Shown piece after piece: positions 21,801 to 35,085 of a DNA stretch of 64,000 bases. This DNA comes from Zhengitettix transpicula (taxonomy: Eukaryota > Arthropoda > Insecta > Orthoptera > Tetrigidae), in the NCBI GenBank assembly GCA_037074705.1, contig CM073590.1, positions 221,060,746 through 221,124,745 of the forward strand. Direction: 5' to 3'. The first letter of the stretch is position 1, and the number at the start of each line of letters is the position of its first letter. Both the position numbers and the translations under genes were made by a program. The notes beneath the pieces are model-generated. The model had not been told where the DNA came from. It saw only the letters and a program-made list of their open reading frames with translations, and ran no database searches.

Positions 21801-24800
21801 AATGACAGTAATAATTTTCTTTTAAAACCAAATCTGACACCTAAAATTCGTTACAACATTAAATTTATTTAACAAGAGTGTTAAAAGCACTTGCCGAGTA
21901 ATTTAAGTTCATAGAAATTGTAACTATCATGAGAAATACAACGTATAATGAACCCTCATTACTCATAATTTATTCTTTTAATGTGACGAAAAATAGTTGT
22001 TTAAATAAGTTTTGATATTAACTGAAAAAGATGTTGCTAGAAGCAAGAGGATCGCGTGTATTGGAAATTTTATTATAACTTTTTGTGAAGGCGATAAGAT
22101 GGTTTTCAGGGAAATATACGGAGTCTAGGCGTTATTAGGCCAGTTTACCTATTATTTCTGTCAAAACATTATATGGCAAGTACACAGAATCTTCGGTTAG
22201 TGTTCCTCAAACTGTGCAGATGATTAAGATCCATGGACTTCGACCAAATTAATCTCCACCTTCAACCCCCCACAAAAAAACATGGAAGGAGGAAAGAGAT
22301 TTGATACACGATCGTTTCAGTTTAGGCGTAAAATAAACGCAGTAGAGTGATAAATAGTAACAAATTCGAGCAGCAGCAGACCTGATCACCAACAGGCTAA
22401 TGCGGTAACAGATAGTTATAAGTGAAACGAGACACGTACTTGTAACAGAGAAATGCAGTGAGCAGAGAGGTCGTTGACAAAGTGGTAGAACACCCTCTTA
22501 CGCACGGGAGAACGATGCCAATAATCCACGGGTGAACTGATATGTGTACCAGCCCGATACCTGCCTTCCTTCAATGATGTCAGAAAACCTTGCACCAATT
22601 GTCTGTCCGAAAGAAGCATCGATGTACCTTATATCATATTGTAAATACTTTTATTACGTTAAATTGTCACAACTGTAAAGTCTCCGGACTAAGAGTTAAT
22701 TTCAATAATTTTTTAAAAAAGCTTATATCATGCCATACTTTTAAGAATTGGTAAATACACACATAAATGTATATATTAGCCATAATTTACGTTGTGGTCA
22801 ATTTTCGGAAAAACGTATTTACGGATACGCTGAGCTGCGTTGTGAATATGTCTGTCTCGTAGTATCTTTTAATAATGCGGGATTGTTAAATTATTAATTA
22901 TCTAACATTATATAATTATTATGTTGCCTTTTTAAAAACTGTTAATATACGTACTAGCGTGGAAAGACGAAATATAATTACATAACACTAAAACTCTGGA
23001 AACCATAATGAAATGATATTGACGTTTGAACCACCACTAGCATAATTTGCTCTAGCCTCAGATTATTCTTACTTAATCATAATATTTTATCATTTTATTG
23101 ATAACGTAATAATACTGAATCCGAAAAAACATGTAATTTGGTGCTTTAAATATAGATGACCAAGTATTTAATCCAAACTTATGTGTTTAATGTAACGGTA
23201 GGAAGTAAAAATTAATATTTATATATCTAATTACTTAATTTATTCTTGAGTGAGACGTGAGTGAAAATTATAATTTAACAAAATATGTAAAAATTAATTA
23301 TCTTTCACCTTGAATTCAACGTTAATATTCCGCTTCCCTTGAGATATTTTATGCGGTTATGTATTATGTTCACTACTTAAACTAATTTTGCAGGTTCTTT
23401 AAATTATTGAAGCTAAATTGCCGCATTTACTAATGACTTGAGGCCTCCTCCACTGATATCACAGTATATTAAAATGTCACCAACACCGTAGCGTTCACAT
23501 ATTGGCAAACATAGCTGACAGAAAATGTAAGCCTCCAAATGATTATTTAACCTGCAATGGCATACGGTGAGTGGTGTGCTAACATTTCCCCTCGTCCCGA
23601 CAATAGCCTCTCATATACGCAGAGGGACGTAAAAAACACAGGGGAAACAGAATCGGGAAATGCGTTGATATAGACGTAAATACGTGGTCGACACTGGCGG
23701 TGTTCTCTGCTAATTATGTGCGAAGATTAGGACGGGCCTGATTGGTCGCGTATGAGAGGCGTTCGATCTGTCAATGCGACGTGGCATTAATTATGAGGTA
23801 ATCATCTGAACCCGCTGGGACGAGATTAGCTATGGCGTCTATTTGATCGTCTGTTAAACCTTGCTGGCCTCTGAGCCAAAAAAGGTGCCCAACTCACAAG
23901 AGGCCGACAATAAGCTAGAAGAAGAAAACTATTATTAATCAGTTTTAATTGTTTTTTGAGTCCACTCGGGAAACAATAAATCTTTCAATTATTAAAAAAA
24001 TTTGAGTACGGTACCGTGTTGAGATTTACGATTTGATTTCTCTTAAGGTAAGTAACTATAATTAGACATTATCACGCTGTCTCCATATTTACGTTTGATG
24101 GAACCATCAACTCATTTAGTTTATAATACTGATACGTTAATTCAAAAATCGAATTATTTGAACATAAAGTTGTAGAGATGACATTCGAAACATAGTAAAT
24201 ATTTTACGTGCACGAGTACGTTGGTTTCTCCTGCAGTCCCCCTGTACTGAAACAATACACTAGGCGGGTAATAAAGCCAGGACTGCGCGTGGACACGCCA
24301 ACAGGAAAGCTATAAATTCTTGAGTTTTATTATCAGACGTTTAAGTACGTTGTTTTCCAATAATTCTTGTTATGAACTGTTATACGAGTTTTCAGAATTG
24401 TATTTCGTTACGCTGACTGAATATTACAGCACCCCCGGTTAAGAGAGCCTTTTATCATCGACTAATGAAAACTAAATGTATAATGGCACGCCATTCGTCA
24501 CATATACCACAACTTAATAGCATTTAATTTTTTAATTTTACTTATTTTTTCACTCATTTAAAGAACTTTCATCCTGTCGTTTAGTTCTTCAATCTGTAAA
24601 TCAGAAGTCGAACACGTGGAAAAAATAAAGTCCCAATGTTGTAACTTTCTCGTTGCGAACCTCTGAGGTCGAAAACATTTCATAACTGATAATATGCATG
24701 TAAATTATTGTCACATGAATATGTTTTATTGGAGAGTAATTTATCACATGTGTAAAAATATTAATACAGAAAAGAAAAAAAATTAATATTTCAAAAGAAA

Positions 24801-25852
24801 AAATGTTTTCATAAGAAAATTTAATACAATGCAATATATGAAGTACCAGAGGAACAAAAGAAGTTAACGAATCACAATAAAGAGTCACTATTCATGATTA
24901 CTGCACTATCTGAATATTCAGAAATATTTTTCTGGTTTCTAGTATGTAATGTATGAAGTCAATGAACTCTTTTAAGGGTATTTTAGACAGCAGAAAATAT
25001 CAAGGAAGTAGAAATGATTCCACTAACTTTTCTAACACTAAATATGTTCCCTTGCGAGATAGAAAAATGTATTTTAGATATCCTGAATAGACAAAAATAT
25101 TTATGGTAGGGGTTGAGACATTATTTAACGGGTTCACCCCGTCCCACCTTCACAGTTCTGTGAGCTAATTTATTTTATTCGAAGTTATTATTATTCTGTC
25201 TCTTTCTTGTGTTTATATACTTACCGTAACGCTTATAATCAGTCGTTAATTAATAAAAATAAATTTTTTATTAAGTTTCAAACATATTTGATGTTAAATT
25301 TTGTTTGGAGGTTTTGATAATATTTTGGTAGGAATCTAAACATAAAAACATTTAAACAATTTCAACAATCATATATTCAATTATTTGACAAATATTTTTC
25401 TTCTGTTATTAATTAACACTATAATTATATACAAACCTGAAAGTTGTAAAAAAAATTATTTGTCCCTTAGCATTATTAAACTTTTGATTTCGTTGGTTTT
25501 CAATAAAATACGTGTCTGTCTTACTGTCAAATTTTACGACGGAACATTGGAAATTTTCCATTGTCCATATTGACACTTATAATTACCTGAAATAAGTTTA
25601 AATAAATCTGTACCTGATGTATGTATTAATAGACTTAGTTTCGATATATACCGACATTTAATGTGGTTTTTCTGATAATTATACTCCTATGTATTTATAA
25701 CATTTAATACGTTTTATTTCTCTAAGTAGTTTGCATATTTATTTTAAATTTCATACCTTCCTTCTTTGCATTTATATTTTTGTTATTTTTGAATACATAA
25801 TTTGATTCCAAAAATTTTTTTACAGGTTATATAAATTTTTTACATTCCTCTG
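18881..25852. other. Long AT-rich stretch, no gene seen
   Basis: About 7 kb without a supported exon. It holds a G-rich tract (21244-21268, listed separately) and a GC-richer island at about 23560-23930. In that island CCTCTCATATACGC (near 23608) and GCGTATGAGAGG (near 23747) are nearly inverted, and the 3' side ends in an AAGAAGAAAA-type tail, suggesting an old retroelement or fold-back sequence that I cannot name. Confidence 0.5.
21244..21268 (+). other. Potential G-quadruplex tract
   Basis: Runs of 6, 7, 2 and 5 G separated by T, T and TAA can supply four G-triplets within 25 bases. It stands out in AT-rich surroundings. Formation is predicted from sequence only. Confidence 0.6.
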
Positions 25853-25968
25853 TATCCTTAAAATATAGCCCGGGGGCCCTAGTTAACCCTTGGCTACCTT
25901 CCTCTTCCCTTCCGCATCCCCCCTTCCAAATCCCTTCCTATACTATTATAGGGGAGTTGCCACCACGT
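25853..25968 (+). mobile_element. SINE-like element fragment, copy 3
   Basis: From ATCCTTAAAATATAGCCCGG through CCTTGGCTACCTTCCTC and AGGGGAGTTGCCACCACGT. This is only the 3' third of the family, without the terminal CATGTAGCCTGTTGCCC or A tail, so it is a fragment truncated at both ends. Confidence 0.8.
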
Positions 25969-28346
25969 TAATTCCTTTCTTGAAATGGTTATAATGTATA
26001 TGATTTTATGTGTTACGTAATATTGGAAATATTTACAAAAGTCCTAACAAAATTCAAAAATTAATATTTTTGAAAATTATTCAAAATATTTAATTTTTTA
26101 AATTGGCGACCAATTTAACCTGTAATAAACGTATTACATTTCTAAAATTTTAATAATATTCAGAGGAATAGCTCTTGAGATTTATCTTTCGAAGGAGTCT
26201 AAAATGACCGTTGATTAGCTTTTTTGCGTGAAATAAATAAATAAATGTGATAATATAGTGTGATTATTTTCAAGTAGCATCTGAAAGGTAAGATAAACTC
26301 CAGTTATTACAATAAGATAGCGTGATAGCATTATATTTCAAGTAAAGGTATGTATCGAAACGTTCTCGTAAATAAAAAAATATTGTCTGATATTTGTCGA
26401 AAAACTGCATTATTTATTAAATATAAAAAGTCGTAAAAATACAATCCATAAAATATACCAGAGATCGTTGATTATATCGCAATAAAATTACTAATTCGAC
26501 ATCGATCATTTTTCGAGAACAACAGAGAGTTTATTATGAACCCATTGGGGAAGATATTTATACACAATAAAATTCATTCATTCATCGCATGTGCATGATC
26601 ATTTTTTTAAATTTTTAAATTAAATGAATTAAAGAGCCAAATTTTTCAGAAATTTATATTGATTCAATAAACTAGAATATATGAATGAAAATTTCGTCTG
26701 CCATGTGTGGGTAAAACCAACAATTTAAATAATTTTCTGCGAAATAGTTTAATTATATTTTCATAGTCAAATGAATAAATTATATTCAGGCTTGTTAAAT
26801 GTTTATAATTGAACCTGAGGAAGTTCTAGAATGAAATGACACGTCGTGACAAGTTTTATTATATTAATATTTACTTATTTTTTATTTTATTAAAATATTT
26901 TTCTGACAAATTTATCTGGTTTATTCATTTAAAAATCAGTCATAATAATTTGAAAATATTTGGAAGAAAACGTATCTGTAGGTCCGAAAATGGAGTTTGA
27001 ATCCGCATCACGTCATCTCTTATCTCAAAAAGATCAACCACATTTGCATTAAATAATAATACATGATCGCTCGCTGTCGATTTTCCCAGTCAAAACTCCA
27101 AGAATTAAATATCGATTTTAATGTTTCCACGCATTCTTAGTTTTTAGTTTCCTGTCTTTAATACATGGATATATCACAAACACAGATACCCACAGTTTGA
27201 CAACTATGCAATTGTTTTCTTATACTTTTTATATCACACAACTTTATAGGTATATATTCCCGTTCTAAATTCTCCAATAATAATAGGAAAGGAATTGTGA
27301 AAATATATTGTATCTGTAGTCTGCTTTACATATTAGTTTTGTATTGTTTGGTGAGTTAATCCATTAAATTAATTTGCTGCCGTAGTGTACGCCCCACGTA
27401 GCAAATCAATAGCGAATTAACATCAAGGTTGTCGTGTCGTGTCATGTTGTGTGCTCACTGAAATGCATCGCTAGTTTGCTTTCGGATATCACATTAATGC
27501 AGGAAACAACCCATATAAAACATTTAGGTCATAATAAATATTATCTTTGAGAAAATATTACCTTTTTACGAAACTCGAGTTTCATGTTATCCAGTTGCTA
27601 GACTGAAAGTTCCACAAAACAATTTATCACATCTATTATTACTCACTACTAATAGGACAGATGAATGTTAATCGACTGTACCATTATTATTTTCTAATTC
27701 TACTTAGATTTCTAATCTAATATTTTTCGCGTAGACGCTGCGTTTACAGAAGAAGCGTTGACAGCTTCCGGGAAGGGATTTTCCACGGAAGGCGATAAAG
27801 GATTTGCGAAATTTATCTCAGTGCACCTATTTCCCCCCGTTACCGTATCCATGGTAACGAAGATCATCCTAAGAAAGTTCACACACTTGAAGGATAGAAA
27901 CCGCGAACGGGCCTTATCGATTCTATTGAAAAATGAGACAGTTCTGTCGTTCAAAGAGTTGTGATTGAAAACTGCTTCCGGTTTGAAAATTAGGAAGGTG
28001 AATAACGATTATTTAAATTCCATATTAAATAGAGGAATTGTATAATCAATTTGTCCAGTTATTTACTTTCCTAATTCTAAATACTGCAAAGGAGCAGTAC
28101 AATAACAAAGTGGTAAATGTAATTAACAGTAATAAGAAAAAAATTGCAATTGTATCAAATATATCAACAGTTTTAAAGGAATTCACTACTTCTATTAGTA
28201 TATAGCTGTACACCAAAGATTAAGAATTTTAACTTTTAAATTTTTCTACTAATACGTTAATTAGCATTGCGGTCTTCTCATTTCAAGCCATTCCAAATAT
28301 TAATAGAGAATTTAATTAAAGTTCGATCTATGCACTAAAAGCAATG
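25969..28346. other. AT-rich DNA, unassigned
   Basis: Includes a CTGAGGA motif copy (listed separately) and a GC-richer island at 27712-27964, open on both strands (68 codons plus, 80 codons minus). The island matches no family I know. Nothing else is supported. Confidence 0.5.
26814..26850 (+). repeat. CTGAGGA-hairpin-ACGTCG motif copy
   Basis: CCTGAGGAAGTTCTAGAATG then ACACGTCG. A TTC/GAA foldback occupies the stem position. It is a degenerate member of the dispersed motif family also at 5410, 5840, 37338, 39086 and 39741, followed like them by AT-rich sequence. Confidence 0.35.
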
Positions 28347-28503
28347 TACGAGGGTGGTTCCATAAGTAATGCCTTTATTAAATCTAGTAACATCATTATA
28401 ATTGCCTCTTTTCTGTCTACTTGATAGGCTCGTTGTGTAAGCTTTCGTTGTTCCTTTCATTGAAATTTTACACGTGTCAATATAATAGTAACATCATTAA
28501 TAA
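28347..28503 (+). repeat. Second, separate mariner-type left end
   Basis: TACGAGGGTGGTTCCATAAGTAATGCC at 28347-28373 is a mariner terminal sequence, distinct from the similar end 157 bp downstream. Between them TAGTAACATCATTA occurs twice (28385 and 28486). This suggests either that one mariner inserted inside another or that the left end was duplicated. Confidence 0.55.
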
Positions 28504-28504
28504 T

Positions 28505-29050
28505 ACGAGAGTGGTTCAATAAGTACTGCCTCCTTTTTTGTCTTCTTAAATGAGTTAGATATGGGAAAACTTTTTAATTTGTTGCGATGCCTCAGACATT
28601 CTTCTCCAGTCCACTGCAGTAACAATTTCCTAGGTTAAAAAGTGGCAGCACTGCACACTCTTGAAACATGGCTGACGTACGTATTAGACAGCGTTCTGTG
28701 ATTGAATTCTGAAATGCGCAAGATAAAACGCCCATTCGCATTCATGAAAGGCTGAAAAATGTGTATGGTGGTGCAACAGTGGATGTCAGCACTGTTTGGC
28801 GATAGATTCGTCGCTGTAACGAAGCTGAAGGGCAAACAGCGTGGAAAAGTCCGAGAGTTGATGGCTTAGGAAGCAAGTCCACGTTTTCTACCGCAGTGGA
28901 ATACATGCCCTTCTTAAAAGGTGACAGAAACTGAGCAAAGTGAAAATTTAATCATTAATATTGTGGGTTTATGCCGAGTAAATTGCATTTAATTGTCTCG
29001 ACAAATAAGAGAGAAAAAATAAGAGGAATTACTTATTCACTCACCCTTGT
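28505..29050 (+). mobile_element. Internally deleted mariner (Tc1/mariner) element
   Basis: The left end ACGAGAGTGGTTCAATAAGT is matched at the right (ending 29050) by its imperfect inverse (on the minus strand ACAAGGGTGAGTGAATAAGT), both beside TA, the mariner target. At about 546 bp it is well under the 1.3 kb of intact elements because most of the transposase, including the D,D34D catalytic core, is missing. Confidence 0.75.
28668..28934 (+). pseudogene. Mariner transposase remnant (N-terminal helix-turn-helix part)
   Basis: An ATG at 28668 gives MADVRIRQRSVIEF, a stop, then TPIRIHERLKNVYGGATVDV, STVWR, a second stop and RRCNEAEGQ. This is the N-terminal DNA-binding region of mariner transposases, recognisable by 'IRIHERL--VYG-ATVDVSTV'. 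The last dozen residues before TGA at 28932 may derive from the C terminus, implying an internal deletion of the catalytic domain. Two nonsense codons make it dead. The host-gene alternative is unlikely given the flanking inverted ends. Confidence 0.75.
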
Positions 29051-29051
29051 A

Positions 29052-30034
29052 TGTTGACTGGGTCAAATATCATCCTGCTAGCAACCAGAAATCAAAGAGA
29101 AGAACTGATTTGTCATACAACACGTTCTGTCCAAACTCAGTCTTACAAAAATTGTCATCGTTTTCGCATTTTGTGTCCAAATTTCTTCGATAGTATATAA
29201 CAAGTGCCTTTTCCCCCTGTCGATTCAAACCAAGCTTTTTTCATATTACTAACCACGCGCTTTTAAACCGAACAAATCTTCCCTCCAATAACTTTGCAGG
29301 TGACGACTAATTTTCATTCCACGGGTTTCCGCCTTTGATCTCAAGGCTTGCCTCGTTACTTTCACACAATTTCCGTGTATAGGAGCTGTCATTTCCAGCT
29401 TTATGCCGTTCTGCACACGTGCTAACGAACTACGCAACGTGTCAGCTTATCTTGGGACGTGAGACATTGGAAAGACTTTTTTTTCTGTTTTTTGACGGCA
29501 CCGCCTTTCTCTTTGAATCTGCTCACTACTAAGCTCAGCAATTGGAATTTTTTACGTAATCAAGATTTGAGAAACAAATTAAAAAATCAATAATTAATAA
29601 AATTGAATAAACTTACTTTTCTCTTAATGAATTAATTCTTATTACATCCATTATTACACATTTAGAAAAGAATTGACACCCTCACCCTTGCCTGAAAATT
29701 ATAAACCTTAAAAAATTTGGCTGTATTTAATTATTTACTCTATAAATAATCACAAACCTGATTCTATGTTGGTTATATTTCATTTTATAAATGTCCAACT
29801 GGTTTATTGATATCGCACGTACCAATAATTTGTTAGCTTATTGAAGTGGATATTTAGCCTGTTATATCCCTTTATTATGCAGTCTTCTATTCCTGCATAA
29901 AATATTTTTCCTAATTAATTCGCGCTGCGTAGCTTTGACGCTCTATTATTTGAACTTAGTTTCTTCCTAAAGATTCAATATTTAACGTTTTAATGCCATT
30001 TAATTACGTAACGGATTAGGTTAGGAAATCTCTG
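29052..30034. other. AT-rich DNA, unassigned
   Basis: A GC-richer patch at 29249-29460 is open on the minus strand for 62 codons but matches nothing I know. The rest is AT-rich and featureless. Confidence 0.5.
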
Positions 30035-30107
30035 ATCCGGACCGGGAATCGAGCGCAGGACCTGTGCTTGGTCCGTAGTGTTTCAGCCACCGAGCTACCC
30101 GCGTCGG
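30035..30107 (-). repeat. tRNA-derived SINE head
   Basis: Minus strand: CGCGGGTAGCTCGGTGGC contains an A box (TAGCTCGGTGG, 30087-30097), and GCTCGATTCCC (30044-30054) is a B box two changes from consensus. Spacing suits a tRNA-derived pol III promoter. The anticodon arm does not fold properly and AT-rich sequence follows directly, so I read it as a SINE head rather than a working tRNA gene. Confidence 0.6.
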
Positions 30108-31456
30108 CTGCCATTCTCTATCCCCCTGTTGTATAGTCGGAACAAAGCCCCGCATACAATTTACTATAGTTGTTTTCAAATGACCGTGAAGCGGTTCCTT
30201 GCACCGTTGTATCAAAATTCGTGAGACGTTGTCACATATTATTGTCCGCGCAGCTACTATAAGGGTTGGTTGTCATTGTAATTATTGTCGATGTGGCAAC
30301 GTCTGTCTAATTCTCTGCTGTCATTCGCTGACAGCCAGAACGCCTCCAATTTGAAAACCATTATAAATCACATTATTTATATCCTAATCCGTTAATTCTG
30401 TTTCATAACCTTTCATGCCCAGCTTCGGATCTTGTAATAAATTACAATGAATGCAACTACAAATATCTAGTAATCGACGTGTAATCTTCGTTCAATACTA
30501 GCACTGAAAATTTTATATAAAAATTATTATAAAATATATTGTATGTAAGTCATGTTCTTACGAAACATTAATTTTTATTCTAAGGTTACAGAAACGTCAT
30601 TTCATAGACTAAACATTCTTATGAATGTACTAGAATAGTTATGAAGAAATCTGTCAGTAAAAACACTAGAAGTATAAATATTTCGTGAAACTGAAGTATT
30701 TTGAGTCCAGTATTTTTTAAAAACAATACAACCCCGGTTAAACTAACTAATGGAGGTAAAGACGTTTCGAATAACAATTACTTCGGTTAAGCCATGAGCA
30801 TCTAATTTTACAGTATTTTTAATTACAATTACAGTACGTATTTGTGAAAGTATTTAGAAGGCTAAACTTAACGTTCTTTATTAAAGTTAAAATTAACTTT
30901 TTAAGATGACATTTTTAGCATTTGAATTACTTATTAAAAATCAGTAATTTTCTTTGCAGTACAGTATTTTTATTTGGAACTGAGATTTTAGGAGGCGTGT
31001 CGGATAACCCGGGTTTCAGTTGACCCGAATTCGGTTAACCGGAGTTGTACGGTATTTTACTTATTTTCATTAAAGAACAATTTTACAATGCCCATCAATT
31101 TTTTTATCATTCCATTTCCCTAATAACATATAACTGAATATGTTAGTAATCTGAATACATGGAAAATAGATCAGAGTTTTAGACAGTAGAGTGTAATAAC
31201 TGAAGTGGAACAAACAGACATTTTTCTGTCTGAGTATATATTGGGGAAGGATATCCAGGACATGTGAATTGTTGGAGACAGGCCCGCGTCTCGGCTGTCC
31301 CCTCAAAAATGCTCCTGAAACAAAAGCGGATTCTAACACGCTTCATAATTTAATAACAACGCTGGAGACTCTATTTCTGAGGATAGAGAATATGTGCACA
31401 AGCAGAGGTGATGTGTCGGTCCAACGCACGATGCTGGAGATTTACTAGAGAAAAAA
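30108..31456. other. AT-rich DNA, nothing identified
   Basis: No supported feature. Near 30730-31050 ACCCCGGTTAAACTAAC and GACCCGAATTCGGTTAACCG show short GGTTAA-type repeats, without recognisable structure. Confidence 0.5.
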
Positions 31457-31655
31457 GAAACACTATAGAAAGGATTTTTCCAAGTATATGAGGTACATTC
31501 TTTTAGTTGGCGTTTATCTATATCTGTATATAAAATATTTAGGATAAGTTTAGGAAGAAGAAACACTATAGAAAGGATTTTTCCAAGTATATGAGGAACA
31601 TTCTTTTAGTTGGCGTTTATCTACATCTGTATCTAAAATATTTAGGATAAGTTTA
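31457..31655. repeat. 103-bp unit in tandem, two copies
   Basis: GAAACACTATAGAAAGGATT starts at 31457 and again at 31560, each continuing through TTTAGTTGGCGTTTATCTA to AGGATAAGTTTA. Only a few substitutions separate the copies, so the duplication is fairly recent. The unit has no coding sense that I can see. Confidence 0.9.
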
Positions 31656-34600
31656 TTTGTACATTTTATAGAACCAAAGTGGGTAGTATGATAAATGATT
31701 TAATCTTAGCGTGAATACACAATTTTCCTGTCCTTTTACTTCGAAGATTTAAAAAAATTACAATATCAAGAAAACATTTCATGAGAAGCTTGTGGTATTT
31801 ACAGTGTAATAATATTGTGTTACTATTGATTTATCACCTATTATATTGTAACGGTAATATCGATTCGTATCCACTAAACACGTTTACGGCTCGTTACTGT
31901 GAATCGTCACATTGCTTCTTCCCTCTTATTTTTCATAATAAGGAAGAGAGGGGTGGTATTTAAGTAGACAGTGTTTAAAAAGTGATTTTACATGCTCCTA
32001 TATTCCACCATATTTCACGCCTCAATCATCTATGTCCAGATGCAGCAGGGTGTTTGGTTTGAATAGTCTTAAGTCTTTTCCTGCTCCGTCACACCATAAA
32101 ATCAGGACATTCCTGTCAAAAAAAAGTTGACGGAAGGGGTGTGTCGGTAATTTTTATGAGTTTCCTTACAGTGTTATTAAAATTAGAAGGCGCTAAGGCT
32201 TCCATATGGAGAAAGACGCTGTTGCCGCATAGACGTGGTGGACTTAGTAAATAACTCTCTGAAAACAGTAGAATACACTGCGATTTAAAAATTCTGTTTG
32301 GTGGATTCAAATCTTCCGTGTGAAGAAAATAAACGCATTATATGATTCTGCATTGATTCAAACAATTTTTAGAGTGAATAATACAGATGTGGATGCATAT
32401 CATCAAATAGTAATGGTGCTTAAAGTATAAGAATAAACATGAGAAGCAGAAATACATCATATAGCGCGTTTATCTCGAGTATTGTCACATCCGTAGCAAC
32501 ATGTTGCGTTGTTGGATTAAAACTATAGAGAGGTTTACAAGTAAAATATTTTAATTTGGCCCCACAATTTCTTTCTCATTTTCCGTACAAACTTAACCAC
32601 ATTATCTAATAGAAGCTTGTTTGACACTGCACCGTGCCAGGCTTTCAAATTGCACCGAAATATTTTTCCATCTTATTATATCCCGGTCACTAATTACGTC
32701 CAACATCCGTAATTATTTTATTTCTCTGCTGTAATCGCTGTCTTATGTTGACGTTTCTTATACCTTATATCAAATTTTACAACTTCTCCAAAACTCGTTG
32801 TAAAACACCAAAAAAAAAATGGACTACGATTGCGGAGGTAAAGTAATATTCCTGTTCAAACTCTTGAAACCTTGTGTAGGCTCTCTCGTTAGATTGGTTT
32901 CAGTAGCACGTACTCCTCATTTCGTACATCGAGTCGTAAGGACAAACACACCAAATATATATAGAGAGACAGACAGAGAGAGAGATTTAGACCACAGGAT
33001 GATGGTATTTAACACTTTAGTGAATTACAACTATATTTTTAATATGTATTTTTTGTGAATAGAATAAGGAAAAATTAGCAAAAACTAAGAAAGTGACCAA
33101 AGTAAATTTAGCTCGTGATGTTGCACATATTCAACAAATATAATTAGGTTTGATGTATCAATAATTCATATTAATTGGATTATTATAATTTCCGTGCAAC
33201 TAGAATAACCTGTGAATGACGCTTAAAATTTCTTTATGGAAGAAAACAAAAAAAAATACAGAAAGAAATGTCCTGAAGTTGACCGGCGGCTAGAAAAATC
33301 TGGCTTTACGGGTTAACTCACACAAAACCTGTACGGACATGGACGGGTCTAAATATTTAAAAATTTCACATTTTTGTAAGTGCATGTTTTTTTTCATATC
33401 TGCATCACAAATTAGCTTATACAGACGTCTCTGGATGTTCCTAAAAGTTATCATGCATATCTGCTAAGGGTAAAAACTTAAATCAGGACTATAACCAGTA
33501 TGGTAAAAATTCGAGTTTCCGAAATTAAGTCTGCGCGAAAACAACAATTTCATAATTAAAATCGATTCAGCGAATTTGTTTTATGGCACATTTTATTATC
33601 GGATCATGTGATGTATGTAAATTCAGTATTTAATTGCCAGTTTAATGTGTGAATTAATTAAAAGGAAATTACATGGCAGTTATTTAAAAGCTGCATGCAT
33701 TCATAGCAAGTATACATCCATATGAAAGGGTCTATAATTAAACATAAATATTTTTAATTAATGAGTTTCACTGAATAACATGTATATAGTTCATGTTATT
33801 AATTATCAGTTACTGAATTCTGGATATGATTAATAAGGGTTTTACTTTATGGCTGTTTTCATTGAGTACTATAATGAACAGAAGTGCATATGGTCGCGTT
33901 TTTTTTTCAGCTACATGGGTTGTAATTCATGGTAGCTGTCCTGCGATTTAAGTTTTTCTGGGTGAATAACATATGACTGCTGCAACGATAAACGTGGAAT
34001 CGCGTGTTCGCGAAAGTCAGAAAAATCAAATTTAAGCTGTACGAAATTGTCGTCGCTGTAGCTGCTGCTAGATGGATCTAGAGGAGTGCATGTGTAAGTG
34101 GTCGTGCATTTGGCAGGGGAGGAAGTTGTCGGGGCGGCTGTGTACGGAGCTTACGACGACATCAATCGCAACCCGGGCTTTTACGGCATCGACGAAGCTT
34201 ACCACCGAGCCTCTGGAAGAACGCGAATCAATTCCGGCTGCCACCTCGTTCATTACGCACCCTCTCTTCCACCTTGCTCCCGCGTTGCAAATTCTCGCCG
34301 CAAATAAATCAACGTACACGGTGTTTTTTTTTAGATTTGCTTATTATGTTAATCCCGAAATGTTAATTTAGGCGACATAAATATGAAAGTATGTATTTTA
34401 CATTAGAATTCGTATATATACATAGGCCTACACCGTTACATTTATATATTATATGAATATGCCCAAAATAAACTAATTACATATTAAATTATGAATGAAT
34501 ATTCTACAAAAATACATATTAATTTCTGCCGCAAAACTTACAAGACGTGAAAAAATCCAAAAGCTGCATTTTTACTTTAAAATGATAAATTATGTTATGT

Positions 34601-35085
34601 GAAAATTTCGTCAGGGCTCAATATTTAAAAATATATATTGATGGATTGTTAATCATGAAAAAAGAAAAAATTGTTAAGATTTAAGATCAGGATAGAACAT
34701 TCTGGACCAGACCAGAAATCGATCATAGTTACATAAATATTTCTATTCCACGTTTATTCTAGGTTAGATTGTTCTGGAGGGCGATAGTAAAAGGTTATGT
34801 TGTATATATAGCTACACTAGGGGGGTATAGAGGGGTTAAAATTATTTTCGTTCACAGAGTAAAATAGTTTTAAAGTAACGTGATTGTGTCACGTGTCGAT
34901 ATTTACGCCTCATTTCATTTATTATATAAGAAATCAGTAGACTTTTATCTCCACGTTGGGCGCCAAGCTGACGAAACGTTGTTTTTCGTGGTTACTTTCT
35001 TCTGAGTTACCCACATGTGGACTCTTCCCCTTTATGAATACCCTTTTACATTTTATACGTTTGATTTTATTATATGAACTCTCTG
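31656..35085. other. AT-rich DNA with a GC island at 34.07-34.32 kb
   Basis: The island is open in two plus frames (34072-34371 and 34098-34307) and one minus frame (34068-34319). A possible acceptor TTGGCAG|GGGAGG lies near 34115, but no frame is recognisable and the pyrimidine tract is poor. A short AGAGAGACAGACAGAGAGAG tract lies near 32961. Otherwise featureless. Confidence 0.45.

Noticed and set aside
30035..30107. A functional tRNA gene on the minus strand
   Set aside because: The B box deviates at two positions, the acceptor stem does not pair and no clean anticodon loop is present.
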